Shown: positions 45,268-54,831 of the stretch, in pieces
How the letters are laid out: the number at the start of each line of letters is the position of its first letter
Numbering within the stretch: the first letter of the stretch is position 1
Origin: Selenomonas sp. AB3002
GTDB taxonomy: Bacteria > Bacillota > Negativicutes > Selenomonadales > Selenomonadaceae
DNA: 64,000 nucleotides
Assembly: GCF_000702545.1 (NCBI RefSeq)
Contig: NZ_JNIO01000002.1
Coordinates: 837,501-901,500, forward strand
Direction of reading: 5' to 3'
The notes under the pieces: generated by a model
Seen by the model: only the letters and a program-made list of their open reading frames with translations
Told to the model about the DNA's origin: nothing
Database searches by the model: none
Position numbers and translations under genes: made by a program

Positions 45268-48200
45268 TTAACCCAAAATTTCCTTGAGCTTCTCCCAGTC
45301 CGGCAGGCGGGCGGCTTCCTTTACCTGCCTGAGCCTTTCTGCCTCTTCCTGGGGCAGCTGGTAAGAAGACATCTCCTCCAGCATGAAACGCAGGCTGTCG
45401 TAATCAAAGCTCATGACCACTTCACCCATAGCCTGCCAGGCTTCGGAGAGTTCTTCCCCGCTGATTGGCGGCTTGCCGCTCTCGTCTTTTTCCTGGGGCA
45501 GCAGGGGGGCAAGGCTGGGGAGGAAGCTGCGGTAAAGCTCCAGCAGCGGCTCCGTGCCTTCCCTGATTTCCTCGCAGTAGAGGTTGTTGCCCGCATCTTC
45601 CAGCCGTCTGGCCCGCTCGGAAAGTTCCCCGGCTCCAATGACCCGGGCCGTGCTCTTGAGGGCGTGGACTTTGGTGGTGTAGTTTCCCCAGTCCTCCGCC
45701 TGATAGAAGCCCTCGATTTCCCGGGCGTTCCCTTCGATGGATTCGGCAAAGACCTGCAGGGCATCCATATAGGCTGCCACTGAGCCGCAGTGGGCCACTC
45801 CCGCTTCAGTATCTATGCCCCCAGCCGCCAGCAGCCAATCCGGCAGCTCAGCCTCTTCCTCCTGCGGGGGAGCAGCCTCTGCAGCCTGCACCAAATCACC
45901 GGGCAGGTATTTCTGCAGAGTGGCTTCCAGATGCTGGCTGTCGATGGGCTTGGTCAGATAGTCGTCAAAGCCTGCCGCCATGTATTCTTCACGGGCGCCG
46001 CTGACAGCATTGGCGGTGAGGACGATGACCGGGGTTTCCTTGTTGGGATAGCCGGGGGATTCTTCCAGCTCTCTCATGCGGGCCAGGGTTTCCACCCCGT
46101 CAAGGCCCGGCATGCGGTGGTCCAGCAGGATCAGATGATATGCTTTTTCCCGGACTTTGTCCAGGGCCTCATAGCCGCTGAGAGCCGTGTCTATCTGCAC
46201 CCGGGTGGCCTTCAGCAGCCCCTTGGCCACTGTGAGGTTCATGGCGGTATCATCTACAATGAGAAGCCTTGCCTCCGGGGCAATGAAACTCTCCCGATAG
46301 GCCTTCTTCTGCTGGATGCTGTTCAAGTAGGCCCGCTCATAGTCACCCATGGGGGACCAGTCCACCACCTGCTGCTTCACCCTGAAGGAAAATTCGGAGC
46401 CTTCGCCATACCGGCTCTCTACCTCCAGCCTGCTGCCCATGAGCTCCAGCAGCCTCTGGGTGATGTTCATGCCCAGGCCCGTGCCCTCGATGCTGCGGTT
46501 CCGCTCCTCCTCGATGCGCTCGAAGGCGTGGAAAAGCTTTTCGATATCCTCGGCCTTGATGCCGATGCCCGTATCCTTCACCGCAATGCAGAGAAAGATT
46601 TCCTGCTCCTCCGTCTTTTCCCAGCCAAAGCGCAGGGTGACACTGCCCTTTTCTGTGTATTTCACGGCGTTGGTGAGAATATTGGTGACCACCTGCCGCA
46701 GGCGTATCTCGTCCCCTTTCAGCACGCTGGGCACATCCTCTGCCGCTTCCACTCTGAACTCCAGCCCTTTCTTCTCCGCCCGCTGGGAAATCATATTCAC
46801 CAGGTCGTTGAGGAGGGAGCTCACTGTGTACTCCACGGGAATGATCTCCATTTTCCCCGCTTCAATCTTGGAAAAGTCCAGGATATCATTGATGAGGCCC
46901 AGCAAGGACGTACCCGCCGTGCGAATATTTTCCGCATACTCCCGGATATTCTCCTCCTTGGCCTCCCGGATGATCATTTCATCCATGCCCAGCACCGCAT
47001 TGATGGGAGTGCGGATTTCGTGGCTCATGTTGGAAAGGAACTGGCTCTTGGCGCGGCTGGCAGCTTCTGCCGCCTCCGCCATTTCCTTCAGTTCCCGATT
47101 GCTCTCCTTCAGCTCCTCAGTCACCGCATCCAGAAAGGCCGCCATACGCTCGGACAGGGGGATGACATCATGGAGTCCCCGATGGGTGCTGGTATCGGCG
47201 CAGACCTTCAGCCAGGCCTCTCCCTCCCGCATGCCCACAGCTATCAGGGCACTGTTCAGGATGCCCCCTCTGCCATGATGGCAGTAGATTTCCGAAGTGC
47301 CATAGTTGCAGATGAGATTGCTGGCAAAACGGCGAAAGGCATCCACCTCCAGGCGGGCCTTATCCTTCAGAAAAACGGTACGGTTGCCGCACATCACCAG
47401 ATACATGACCTCCGGGGCAAAGCCCCACATATACTCGCTGGCAATCTCTGTCTCCTGCACCAGATCGTCATGGACAGCGTAGGTGAGGCGCACCTTCTCC
47501 CCCTCGTACACGTCGCTGCTGAAGTAGATCCGCCCCTCATGGTCATAGCGGGGCGCCACCCTGCCCATGATGCAGCCATTGCGCTGGACAGCCATGGGAA
47601 ATTCGTAGATATTGTAGAGGAAGTTCTCGTCCGGGTTCACCTTCAGATAGCGGCGGAAAACCTCCGTAGGACGCATGCTGTCAATGCGGGAAATGCAGTT
47701 TTGCCCGCAGGTTTCAGTGATGGTCATTTCCTTGCCCAGAGGCTTCCAGCCAAAGATATAGTCCACCTTCACGTGAAGTTCCTCGCCTGAGAACAACACC
47801 AGCAGGGTGCCCTGATAATAAACCTTCTCCCCCACCACATACTGCTGGTCTGTATCATTGTACTTGTCGAAGAAAAAAAGATTGCTGAACCTCTCGCTGT
47901 CATCGGCGCTGAACTCAAACATGCCCGCCGTGGCGCCAAAGAACGGCACCTCTTCATTGCCGCTGACTACGCTGGAAACGAACTTGTGAAAATCCGTGGA
48001 AAGGCCGGCACTGTAGATGCCTACAGCCTTTACCAGAGGCAGGTTATGGACCTTCTCCCCCATCTCCCTGCCTGCCTCCTCATAGCCCTCAGGAGGCCCC
48101 AGATACTCCAGCAGCTGCACCTTGCTGTGCTGCAGGAAGGTGATGTTCATGCGCAGCATGGACTCCAGATCCTCGTTGACATAGAGGGTCTCCGTCATGC

Positions 48201-48414
48201 CCGTCACCACTGCCTCCGGCATGATTTCAGCAATAGCCTCCCGGATTTCCCGTGCAGTATCCGCACTGATCAGGCGAAAGAGCATGTGGATATAGATGGC
48301 GCTGTCATGCCTTGCATCCGACTCCTTCTTTTTCCTGCGGAGAAGCTTCTTCACGGACTCGATCAAGTCCAGCCTGTCGCTTTCCCAATATCTCTTATGA
48401 CATTCCTGCAGCAT
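45268..48414 (-). CDS. FIST-domain hybrid histidine kinase 2 (FIST-HisKA-HATPase-REC-Hpt)
   Basis: 1048 residues, the same length and domain order as the kinase at 41105. His465 in SHEIRTPINAV, receiver LLDHRMPGLDG and Hpt KVHALKSTARVIG are conserved and collinear. The transmitter, receiver and Hpt parts are close to identical; differences cluster in the FIST sensor and near the C-terminus. This implies a gene duplication with sensor divergence. A terminator-like hairpin lies directly before its ribosome site (AAGGAGG). Confidence 0.94.
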   Translation of the reverse strand: MLQECHKRYWESDRLDLIESVKKLLRRKKKESDARHDSAIYIHMLFRLISADTAREIREAIAEIMPEAVVTGMTETLYVNEDLESMLRMNITFLQHSKVQLLEYLGPPEGYEEAGREMGEKVHNLPLVKAVGIYSAGLSTDFHKFVSSVVSGNEEVPFFGATAGMFEFSADDSERFSNLFFFDKYNDTDQQYVVGEKVYYQGTLLVLFSGEELHVKVDYIFGWKPLGKEMTITETCGQNCISRIDSMRPTEVFRRYLKVNPDENFLYNIYEFPMAVQRNGCIMGRVAPRYDHEGRIYFSSDVYEGEKVRLTYAVHDDLVQETEIASEYMWGFAPEVMYLVMCGNRTVFLKDKARLEVDAFRRFASNLICNYGTSEIYCHHGRGGILNSALIAVGMREGEAWLKVCADTSTHRGLHDVIPLSERMAAFLDAVTEELKESNRELKEMAEAAEAASRAKSQFLSNMSHEIRTPINAVLGMDEMIIREAKEENIREYAENIRTAGTSLLGLINDILDFSKIEAGKMEIIPVEYTVSSLLNDLVNMISQRAEKKGLEFRVEAAEDVPSVLKGDEIRLRQVVTNILTNAVKYTEKGSVTLRFGWEKTEEQEIFLCIAVKDTGIGIKAEDIEKLFHAFERIEEERNRSIEGTGLGMNITQRLLELMGSRLEVESRYGEGSEFSFRVKQQVVDWSPMGDYERAYLNSIQQKKAYRESFIAPEARLLIVDDTAMNLTVAKGLLKATRVQIDTALSGYEALDKVREKAYHLILLDHRMPGLDGVETLARMRELEESPGYPNKETPVIVLTANAVSGAREEYMAAGFDDYLTKPIDSQHLEATLQKYLPGDLVQAAEAAPPQEEEAELPDWLLAAGGIDTEAGVAHCGSVAAYMDALQVFAESIEGNAREIEGFYQAEDWGNYTTKVHALKSTARVIGAGELSERARRLEDAGNNLYCEEIREGTEPLLELYRSFLPSLAPLLPQEKDESGKPPISGEELSEAWQAMGEVVMSFDYDSLRFMLEEMSSYQLPQEEAERLRQVKEAARLPDWEKLKEILG

Positions 48415-48430
48415 GGAAGTACCTCCTTAG

Positions 48431-48464
48431 AAAAAGGGCTGTTATATGAAAACCATACAACAGC
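48431..48464 (-). terminator. Terminator or attenuator in front of FIST kinase 2
   Basis: GGGCTGTTGTATG / CATATAACAGCCC stem (G-U pairs) then TTTTTC, ending about 7 bp before the AAGGAGG site of the kinase gene. There is no room for a promoter between hairpin and start codon, so kinase mRNA must pass through it. Confidence 0.7.
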
Positions 48465-48553
48465 CCAACACTTCAAGTCACAATATGCCGATTTTACTTC
48501 CGTTTCTCTCTTATGTATTCGCCACCCAGGAGCTCCATCCCTGCTAAGGAACT

Positions 48554-49273
48554 TTAGGATTCAATCCATTCCTTGAACTTTTCGGGGGAAGAATTGATGA
48601 TGAGCTCCTCCGGGAAGCCGTACTGCTGCACCAGTTCCAGGGCATAGGCATGATTGCCCACATCGAACTCCACATGGGCATCGCTGCCCATGATCATCAT
48701 GGCACCGTGGCGCCTGGCCGCCTCCATGAGCTCCCCTGCCAATTCCCTGGAGCCCTTGCGGGAGCCTCCCGGGGTGTAGGAGCTGTTGTTCAGCTCCAGC
48801 AGCACGTGGTTTTCCACCGCAGCCCTGGCGACAGCTTCAAAGTCCACCGGGTATTTGGGATTGTCCGGGTGGCCGATAATTTTAACTTTCGGATTCCGCA
48901 TGGCACCTAAGATGGCAGCGGTGTTCTCCTCCTTCGTGCCGGGCTTGATGCAGGGGTCGTGCAGGCTGGCCACGGCGTAGTCCAGGCGGGAAAGGAATTC
49001 CCCCCGCAAATCCGTAGAGCCGCTATAGTCGATGATGTTCAGCTCCGCCCCCATGACCATATCTATGCCATAACCCTGCTCTGCCTCCCGGGGAATGACC
49101 TTGAAATTGCAGAAGTAAAAATCCCCGAAGCAGCCGGGCATGGAGGGAGTGTGGTCAGAAATCCCCAACAGCTTCAGCCCCTTGCGCTTGCCGGCTTCCG
49201 CCATCTCCCGGATGGAGCTGTAGGCATGAACACTGGCAATGGTATGGGTATGGACATCAAGCAAGTCAATCAT
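48554..49273 (-). CDS. PHP-domain phosphatase (YcdX-like)
   Basis: 239 residues. Metal-binding PHP motifs: DVHTHTIAS, GISDHTP, a central Glu (VMGAELNIID), SLHDPCI, IIGHPDN and MGSDAHV. The family contains trinuclear-metal phosphoesterases; this one aligns with the YcdX type. Substrate not known. It is the gene upstream of FIST kinase 2, with a terminator in between. Confidence 0.88.
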   Translation of the reverse strand: MIDLLDVHTHTIASVHAYSSIREMAEAGKRKGLKLLGISDHTPSMPGCFGDFYFCNFKVIPREAEQGYGIDMVMGAELNIIDYSGSTDLRGEFLSRLDYAVASLHDPCIKPGTKEENTAAILGAMRNPKVKIIGHPDNPKYPVDFEAVARAAVENHVLLELNNSSYTPGGSRKGSRELAGELMEAARRHGAMMIMGSDAHVEFDVGNHAYALELVQQYGFPEELIINSSPEKFKEWIES

Positions 49274-49411
49274 GTATTATCTTTCCTCTCTTCCCTAAAC
49301 TTTTCCTCCCTATCATACCCCCAGAACATGAACTTTGCCAGCAGAAAAATGCACAAAATAAAACAACCGGCCTGAAGCCCTGAGCAACAGACCGGGTGTT
49401 GATGATGTAAA

Positions 49412-49518
49412 AGCCTTCCCCCTCGCAGGGAAGGTGGAATGAGAGGACGAAAAACGACTTCGACGCCCCCCTTCCGTCAGCCTACGGCTGCCACCTCCCC
49501 CGTAAACGGTGGAGGCCT
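49412..49518. repeat. REP-like element, family B, copy 4 (double arm)
   Basis: Two arms as in copy 1. The right arm carries CAGCCTACGGCTG and CCCCGTAAACGGTGG hairpins and ends GGTGGAGGCCT. It lies 10 bp after the hisC stop, taking the place of an ordinary terminator. Confidence 0.75.
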
Positions 49519-49527
49519 AAATAGCCC

Positions 49528-50577
49528 TCAAAGCACATCCTGCAATACTTTGATGAACTGCTCCATCTCGGCATCGGTGCCGACAGTGATACGCAGATAA
49601 TCAGACAAGCGGGGCTTGTTGAAGAAGCGGACGTAGATATCCTTCTCCTTCAGCTTCTCAAAGAGGGACTCTGCCGAAGTGCCTGCAGGCGGTTTGGCAA
49701 AGAGGAAATTGGTGCGGGATTCCAGCACCGTGAAGCCAAAGCCTCTGAGGGCTTCCTTGGTCTTCTCCCGGGTCACCAGCACCCGGTCCACCGTCTCCTC
49801 GAAATACTCCCTGTCATTGGCAGCGGCCACGCCTGCGGCCAAAGCTGGCATATTCAGCGTATAGGAGTTCACGGAGAACTTCACATCATGAAGCGCCTTG
49901 ATAAGCTCTTTGCTGCCGAAGGCATACCCCACCCGCAGGCCTGCCAGGGCCCGGGACTTGGACATGGTGCGCACGATGACCACATTGGGGTACTTCTTCA
50001 AGAGCGGCAGGGCCGTGCGGCCGCCGAAGTCCACATAGGCCTCGTCAATGATGACCACAGAATCCTGATTCTCTGCCACCACTTTCTCAATATCCGCCAT
50101 GTCACCTTCCAGGCTGGTGGGGGCATTGGGATTGCAGAGGACAATGCCACCGTTCTCCTTCATGAAGCCCGCAGGATCAAAGGAGAAATCCTCCCGCAGG
50201 GGCACCGTCTCGAAGGGGATGCGGTAAACGTCAGCCCATACCTCGTAGAAGGAATAGGTGATATCGTTGAAGAGAATGGGCTTCTTCCCTGCAAAATAGG
50301 TCAGGAAGCACATGGAGAGCACATCATCAGACCCCACGCCCACGAACACCTGCTCCGGCTCCAGCCCATACTCCTCCGCCAAAGCTTCACGAAGCTCCCG
50401 GCAGTCCGGGTCAGGATATAGCCGCAGCTTCGATGCCTTGATGCCCCTGATGGCCTCCACCACCTGCGGTGAAGGAGGGTAGGGTGACTCATTGGTATTC
50501 AATTTGATGACCTTCCGCTGAGGCTGCTCCCCCGGAGTATAGGGGGTGACTTTGCGTATATTATCCATCAGGCTCAT
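49528..50577 (-). CDS. hisC: Histidinol-phosphate aminotransferase
   Basis: 349 residues. Fold-type I PLP enzyme: LNTNESPYPPSPQV near the start, NPNAPTS, DEAYVDFGG (PLP-binding Asp and Tyr), and RTMSKSRALAGLRVGYAFG with the Schiff-base Lys. It makes histidinol phosphate in histidine biosynthesis; aromatic aminotransferase activity is also known in the family. Not in a his operon here. GGAGGAA precedes the ATG. Confidence 0.93.
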   Translation of the reverse strand: MSLMDNIRKVTPYTPGEQPQRKVIKLNTNESPYPPSPQVVEAIRGIKASKLRLYPDPDCRELREALAEEYGLEPEQVFVGVGSDDVLSMCFLTYFAGKKPILFNDITYSFYEVWADVYRIPFETVPLREDFSFDPAGFMKENGGIVLCNPNAPTSLEGDMADIEKVVAENQDSVVIIDEAYVDFGGRTALPLLKKYPNVVIVRTMSKSRALAGLRVGYAFGSKELIKALHDVKFSVNSYTLNMPALAAGVAAANDREYFEETVDRVLVTREKTKEALRGFGFTVLESRTNFLFAKPPAGTSAESLFEKLKEKDIYVRFFNKPRLSDYLRITVGTDAEMEQFIKVLQDVL

Positions 50578-50706
50578 ATATGAAATTCCTCCCGAATAAC
50601 AGATTACATGTTTACAACCGCCTCTATTGTACCAACTTCCAAGGCAATTGTCATGAAAAACATGTTATTCTATTTCTACGTAAACAAGAAAATTCCTGCC
50701 TGCCAA

Positions 50707-50745
50707 AAATCCCGCCCTAAGCACCATCGCTTCAGGCGGGATTCT
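50707..50745 (-). terminator. Terminator of the AAA-ATPase-like gene
   Basis: Imperfect stem AATCCCGCC / GGCGGGATT with an inner AAGC/GCTT extension and TTTTTGG downstream, 15 bp after the stop. Confidence 0.7.
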
Positions 50746-50760
50746 TTCACTCTGTAGAAC

Positions 50761-52443
50761 TCAATTTCCTCTTGCTTCGATATGGCATTTCTTTCCCCAA
50801 AAGGCAATGCCATACTGCCAAAAATTCTTTACCCCGCGCCTCTCAAATTCAGCTGCATACTGGTTGACCTCTATCTGCGCCAGGGCTTCTTTGGCCCGCT
50901 CCGGCATTTCCGCTTCACTTTCTGCCACCTTGAACTCCAGCAGAGCGCCTGAGGTCTGGTTCTTGCACGGGAAGATGGCTACATCGAATCTGCCGTAGCC
51001 GGATTCGCGGTTGGACACCACCTCGAAGCGGGGCATCAAGGTAGCCAACAGACCCAGCACCAAACCATGATAGAAGCTTTCCCTGGCCGCCGTATCATAA
51101 AAGCTTGCCATCAACCGCAGATAATTTGATAAGCCTTCGGCAAAATCCTCGGCATTGCCCATGAGCAGGCTATCCAGCAATTGGCCCAAAAGGGTATTAT
51201 CAGGGGTGACACTCTCCAGATGTGCCATGACCTCTCCCTTGAAAAGGTAACTAATTTCCCTGTTGGGAATCCTCATAGTAGAGCGGGTTTCCCCCTCGGC
51301 ATAATCGGGATAATCCACCATGGTGAGATAGCCGGTGGTCAGCAGCATGGAGAAGAGAGCATTGCTGTTCTTGTAGATGCCATCATAGATAACTCCTTCA
51401 TCAATGGTGGCAGTTATCTTTTTGCCATGCAGGAGATCTGTCAGCGCCTTGATCTGTGCTGCAGTGGCCTTTTCAAGCATCTTCCTCAGGATAGCATTGC
51501 CGGAGGTATTCACCCAATAGGCAGCAGGACGGCACTTTTGCTTGAAATAGCATATAACCGACCAAGGATTGTATATTTCCTGCCCACCAAAGTTGTAACC
51601 GTCGTACCATGTCTTTATTTCCGGCAGCTTGTCTTCCACTTTGAAATCTGCTGCCATCTTCTGGATTTCCTCATAAGTAAAGCCCATGACATCCAAAAAT
51701 TCCCCAGAGGCTACACTTGCCACTTCCAGATTATTAAGGGAACTGAAAATGCTCTCCTTGGCAATCCTCAGCACCCCTGTCAGCACGGCGAAGTCCAGAT
51801 GGGGATTGGTCTTCAGCACTGAGCTGAGATAGTTCCTCACAAAGACAATGGCCTCGTCATAATAGCCGTAATCCCAAGCGTATTGGATGGGGGCATCGTA
51901 TTCATCTATCAGCACGAGAACTTGTTTGCCATAGTACCTATGAAGATACGCCGTCAATTGCTTCAGGGAAAATTGCAGTTCAGTCCTGTCTGCCTTGCCG
52001 TTCAGCACTGTTTTATATGCTTCTTTTTCCTCGGCATATAAGGCATCACCTTCCAGCAGCCACCGAAATGACTGATACATACCTTGCATAGAACTTGCGA
52101 AGCTTGCCAGCATGCCTTCAAATGTATCTTCCTTGATATCCTTCAGACTGATGAACACCACTGGCCGCGTTCCCTGCTCCGCCATATACTGCTCACCAGC
52201 TTGCTCTACCCTACTGCCCTCAAACAGGACACGGTTAGCCTCTGCATCTTTGTTGGAAAAGAAGTAGTAAAGCATGCTCATAGTCAGAGTCTTGCCGAAA
52301 CGCCTGGGCCGGGTTATCAGCGTAGCCTGAGCATGGCCGTCAATCAGCTTACGGATAAAATCCGTCTTGTCCACATAGTAATATTTCTCCCGCACCTGCC
52401 GGAAGTCATCCACCCCCACAGGCATCACAAAATGCTGCTTCAT
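50761..52443 (-). CDS. AAA-ATPase-like protein with PD-(D/E)XK nuclease-like C-terminus (DUF1703 type)
   Basis: 560 residues from ATG 52443 (GGGGTGAG 4 bp upstream). N-terminal block MPVGVDDFRQVREKYYYVDKT and the P-loop-like RPRRFGKTLTMSML fit the AAA-ATPase_like family; VLIDEYDAP is the Walker B. The C-terminal part (GYGRFDVAIFP, ALLEFKVAES) matches a PD-(D/E)XK nuclease core. These proteins are abundant in anaerobes and occur in multiple copies; function unknown. No mobile DNA marks are seen next to it. Confidence 0.88.
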   Translation of the reverse strand: MKQHFVMPVGVDDFRQVREKYYYVDKTDFIRKLIDGHAQATLITRPRRFGKTLTMSMLYYFFSNKDAEANRVLFEGSRVEQAGEQYMAEQGTRPVVFISLKDIKEDTFEGMLASFASSMQGMYQSFRWLLEGDALYAEEKEAYKTVLNGKADRTELQFSLKQLTAYLHRYYGKQVLVLIDEYDAPIQYAWDYGYYDEAIVFVRNYLSSVLKTNPHLDFAVLTGVLRIAKESIFSSLNNLEVASVASGEFLDVMGFTYEEIQKMAADFKVEDKLPEIKTWYDGYNFGGQEIYNPWSVICYFKQKCRPAAYWVNTSGNAILRKMLEKATAAQIKALTDLLHGKKITATIDEGVIYDGIYKNSNALFSMLLTTGYLTMVDYPDYAEGETRSTMRIPNREISYLFKGEVMAHLESVTPDNTLLGQLLDSLLMGNAEDFAEGLSNYLRLMASFYDTAARESFYHGLVLGLLATLMPRFEVVSNRESGYGRFDVAIFPCKNQTSGALLEFKVAESEAEMPERAKEALAQIEVNQYAAEFERRGVKNFWQYGIAFWGKKCHIEARGN

Positions 52444-52528
52444 AGTCTCACCCCGTTTCAGCCTGAACATCCTCTCTTTGCTTCAATTCTAGCAGAACCA
52501 TGCTTTATGTCAACAACTCCCCAAAGCA

Positions 52529-52566
52529 AAATCCCCCCCGAAGTACAAATGCCTCGGGCGGGATTC
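52529..52566 (-). terminator. Terminator of ptsI
   Basis: AATCCCGCCCGAGG / CTTCGGGGGGGATT (one mismatch) with 8-nt loop, then TTTTGC, 25 bp after the ptsI stop. Confidence 0.75.
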
Positions 52567-52590
52567 TTTATTTCATATGGAAAGTATTTC

Positions 52591-54300
52591 TTAGAGAACC
52601 TTGGCCAGATATGCCTTGATCTCGTCGCCATCTTCCATCTTCATGACGTCAGCCAGGATTTCCTTGGCCTTGATGGAGGAGATGGAGCGGATCTTCTCCT
52701 TCACGCGGGGAATGGAGGGAGCGCTCATGGAGAGCTCGTTGATGCCCATGCCCAGGAGCAGCACAGCGGCGTTGGGGTCGCTGGCCATCTCACCGCACAT
52801 GCCGGCCCAGATGCCGTTCTCGCGGGCACTGGTGATGGTGCGCTGGATGAGGCTCAGCACAGCGGGGTTGAAGTGGTTGTAGAGGTCGGAGATGCTGGCG
52901 TTGCCGCGGTCGCAGGCCAGGGTGTACTGCACCAGGTCGTTGGTGCCGATGGAGAAGAAGTCCACGTACTTGGCAAGGACCGGGGTCATGACAGCAGCAG
53001 CCGGGGTCTCAACCATGATACCAACCTGCACGCTGTTGGAATAAGCCTTACCCTCGTGCTCCAGCTCCAGCTTGGCCTCCTCGATGAACTCCTTGACCTT
53101 CTTGAACTCAGCCACGTTGATGACCATAGGCACCATGATGGCAGCCTTGCCGTAAACGCCTGCACGCAGGATAGCCTTCAGCTGGGGCAGGAAGAGGTCG
53201 CGGCGCTTCAGGGAGATACGCACGGCGCGGAAGCCCAGGAAGGGGTTCTCCTCCTTGGGGATGTTCAGGTACGGCAGGGGCTTGTCGCCGCCGATATCCA
53301 TGGTGCGGATGACGCAAAGGTTGCCCTTGCACTTCTCGATAGCTTCCTTGTAAGCCTTGAACTGATCTTCCTCGTTGGGGATATCCTCACGGCCCATGAA
53401 GACGAACTCGGAGCGGAAGAGGCCCACGCCCTGTGCGCCGTAGGTGAGGGCGTTGTCAACGTCCATGTGGGAGCCGATGTTGGCCATGAGCTCGACCTTC
53501 ACGCCGTCAGTGGTGACAGCTTCCAGGTCCTTGAGCTGTGCATAGTGGGCAGCCAGCTCCTTCTGCTTCTGGATCTTCTCGTTGTAGCTGGCGCGCTCAG
53601 CCTCGTTGGGGTTGATGACAATCTCGCCCTGCTCGCCGTCCACGATGACATGGTCGCCATCGGAAATAGCCTCCAGCTTCTCGCCCAGGCCCACCACGGT
53701 GGGGATAGCACGAGCCTTGGCGATGATGACGGCATGAGCGGTGGTGGAACCAGCGCCCAGCAGCACGCCTGCAATCTGCTCGGTAGGCATGCCGGCGATG
53801 ACGGAGGGCTCTACCTCCTGGCCGCAGAGGATGACTTTCTCGTCACCAATCTCGGGCTCCTTGACGCCCAGGATGTACTTGGCAATGCGCTTGCCCACAT
53901 CGCGGAGGTCAACGGCACGGGCTGCGAAGTACTCATCCTCCATAGATTCGAACATGGCAGCCTGCTCCTCAGCAGCCTTCAGCACGGACTGGGGAGCATT
54001 GCCCAGCTCCTCGATCTTGCTGATGATGCTGTCATGGAGGGCAGGATCCTGCACCATCATGCGGTGTGCTTCCATGATGGCAGCCTGCTCCTTCTGATCC
54101 TCGTTCTTCTGCATGCGCTCTACGCTCTCGCTAAGGATGTCAGCTACAGCAGTGAGGGCGCCTTCGGCCTTGTTCTTCTCTTCATCCACAGAACCCGGCT
54201 GATAGTTCACCAGGTAGCCGTCCAAGTTCTGACCTGCCAGCATGATCTTGCCCACGGCGATACCGGAGATAACGCCCTTACCACGAATCGTTACTGCCAT
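52591..54300 (-). CDS. ptsI: PTS enzyme I
   Basis: 569 residues, full length. The phosphorylated His189 lies in GAGSTTAHAVIIAKA; the PEP-binding C-terminal barrel has FRSEFVFMGR, GGDKPLPYLN, IGTNDLVQYTLACDR and GMCGEMASDP. It takes phosphate from phosphoenolpyruvate and gives it to HPr, feeding the cellobiose-type PTS at 33471. It follows ptsH after 173 bp containing a terminator-like hairpin, so its level may differ from ptsH. Site AGGGGGA precedes the ATG. Confidence 0.97.
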   Translation of the reverse strand: MAVTIRGKGVISGIAVGKIMLAGQNLDGYLVNYQPGSVDEEKNKAEGALTAVADILSESVERMQKNEDQKEQAAIMEAHRMMVQDPALHDSIISKIEELGNAPQSVLKAAEEQAAMFESMEDEYFAARAVDLRDVGKRIAKYILGVKEPEIGDEKVILCGQEVEPSVIAGMPTEQIAGVLLGAGSTTAHAVIIAKARAIPTVVGLGEKLEAISDGDHVIVDGEQGEIVINPNEAERASYNEKIQKQKELAAHYAQLKDLEAVTTDGVKVELMANIGSHMDVDNALTYGAQGVGLFRSEFVFMGREDIPNEEDQFKAYKEAIEKCKGNLCVIRTMDIGGDKPLPYLNIPKEENPFLGFRAVRISLKRRDLFLPQLKAILRAGVYGKAAIMVPMVINVAEFKKVKEFIEEAKLELEHEGKAYSNSVQVGIMVETPAAAVMTPVLAKYVDFFSIGTNDLVQYTLACDRGNASISDLYNHFNPAVLSLIQRTITSARENGIWAGMCGEMASDPNAAVLLLGMGINELSMSAPSIPRVKEKIRSISSIKAKEILADVMKMEDGDEIKAYLAKVL

Positions 54301-54408
54301 TTTTCTTTTCCCCCTGTAATCAAAAAGACATAACTAAAAATAAAGCAATGTCATAAATTTAGGAATGTTTCCCGCACAGCCTCCCCCTCACGGGCAAGGC
54401 ATAAATAA

Positions 54409-54453
54409 AGGCTCTCCCCGAGCCCCCTGTCTCGGGATCTCTGGGGAGAGCCT
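54409..54453 (-). terminator. Terminator between ptsH and ptsI
   Basis: Perfect 11-bp outer stem AGGCTCTCCCC / GGGGAGAGCCT plus an inner CCCGAG / CTCGGG, followed by TTTATTTAT, 20 bp after the ptsH stop. It should stop a large fraction of ptsH transcripts. Confidence 0.8.
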
Positions 54454-54473
54454 CCGAAGCAATTCCTCTGAAA

Positions 54474-54740
54474 TTACTCCTCGCCGAACTTGGAAGCCAC
54501 CAGGTCGGTCAGGGCCTTCACTGCCTCAGCCTCATCCGGGCCATCAGCCAGAATGGTCATCTCAGTGCCCTTCACAAGGCCCATGCTCATGATCATGAGA
54601 ATGCTCTTGGCATCAACAGTCTTGCCCTTGGCCTTGATCTGAACCTTGGACTTGAACTTGGTTGCAGTCTGCACGAAGATGGATGCAGGACGTGCATGGA
54701 TGCCGGTCTTGTTCTCGATCATGATAGTTGCTTCAGTCAT
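54474..54740 (-). CDS. ptsH: HPr phosphocarrier protein
   Basis: 88 residues. GIHARPAS holds the phosphorylated His15, and AKSILMIMSMG holds Ser46, the regulatory HPr-kinase site of Gram-positive-type HPr. Moves phosphate from enzyme I to EIIA proteins; Ser46-P takes part in catabolite control in Firmicutes. GGAGAG lies 9 bp before the ATG. Its upstream region carries a sigma-54 promoter and three palindromic sites. Confidence 0.97.
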   Translation of the reverse strand: MTEATIMIENKTGIHARPASIFVQTATKFKSKVQIKAKGKTVDAKSILMIMSMGLVKGTEMTILADGPDEAEAVKALTDLVASKFGEE

Positions 54741-54831
54741 TTTGAAATCTCTCCATTCTTAAAACTTACAGTTTGCTGCTTCTTTTCGGCTCTCTGATGA
54801 AGCCCGCACCGAAGCATTTGCCTAATAAATA

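Noticed and set aside
42186-47278. Two matching 309-codon antisense frames (42186-43115 and 46349-47278) over the kinase genes
   Set aside because: They are similar only because the kinases are duplicated; no independent coding signal is visible.
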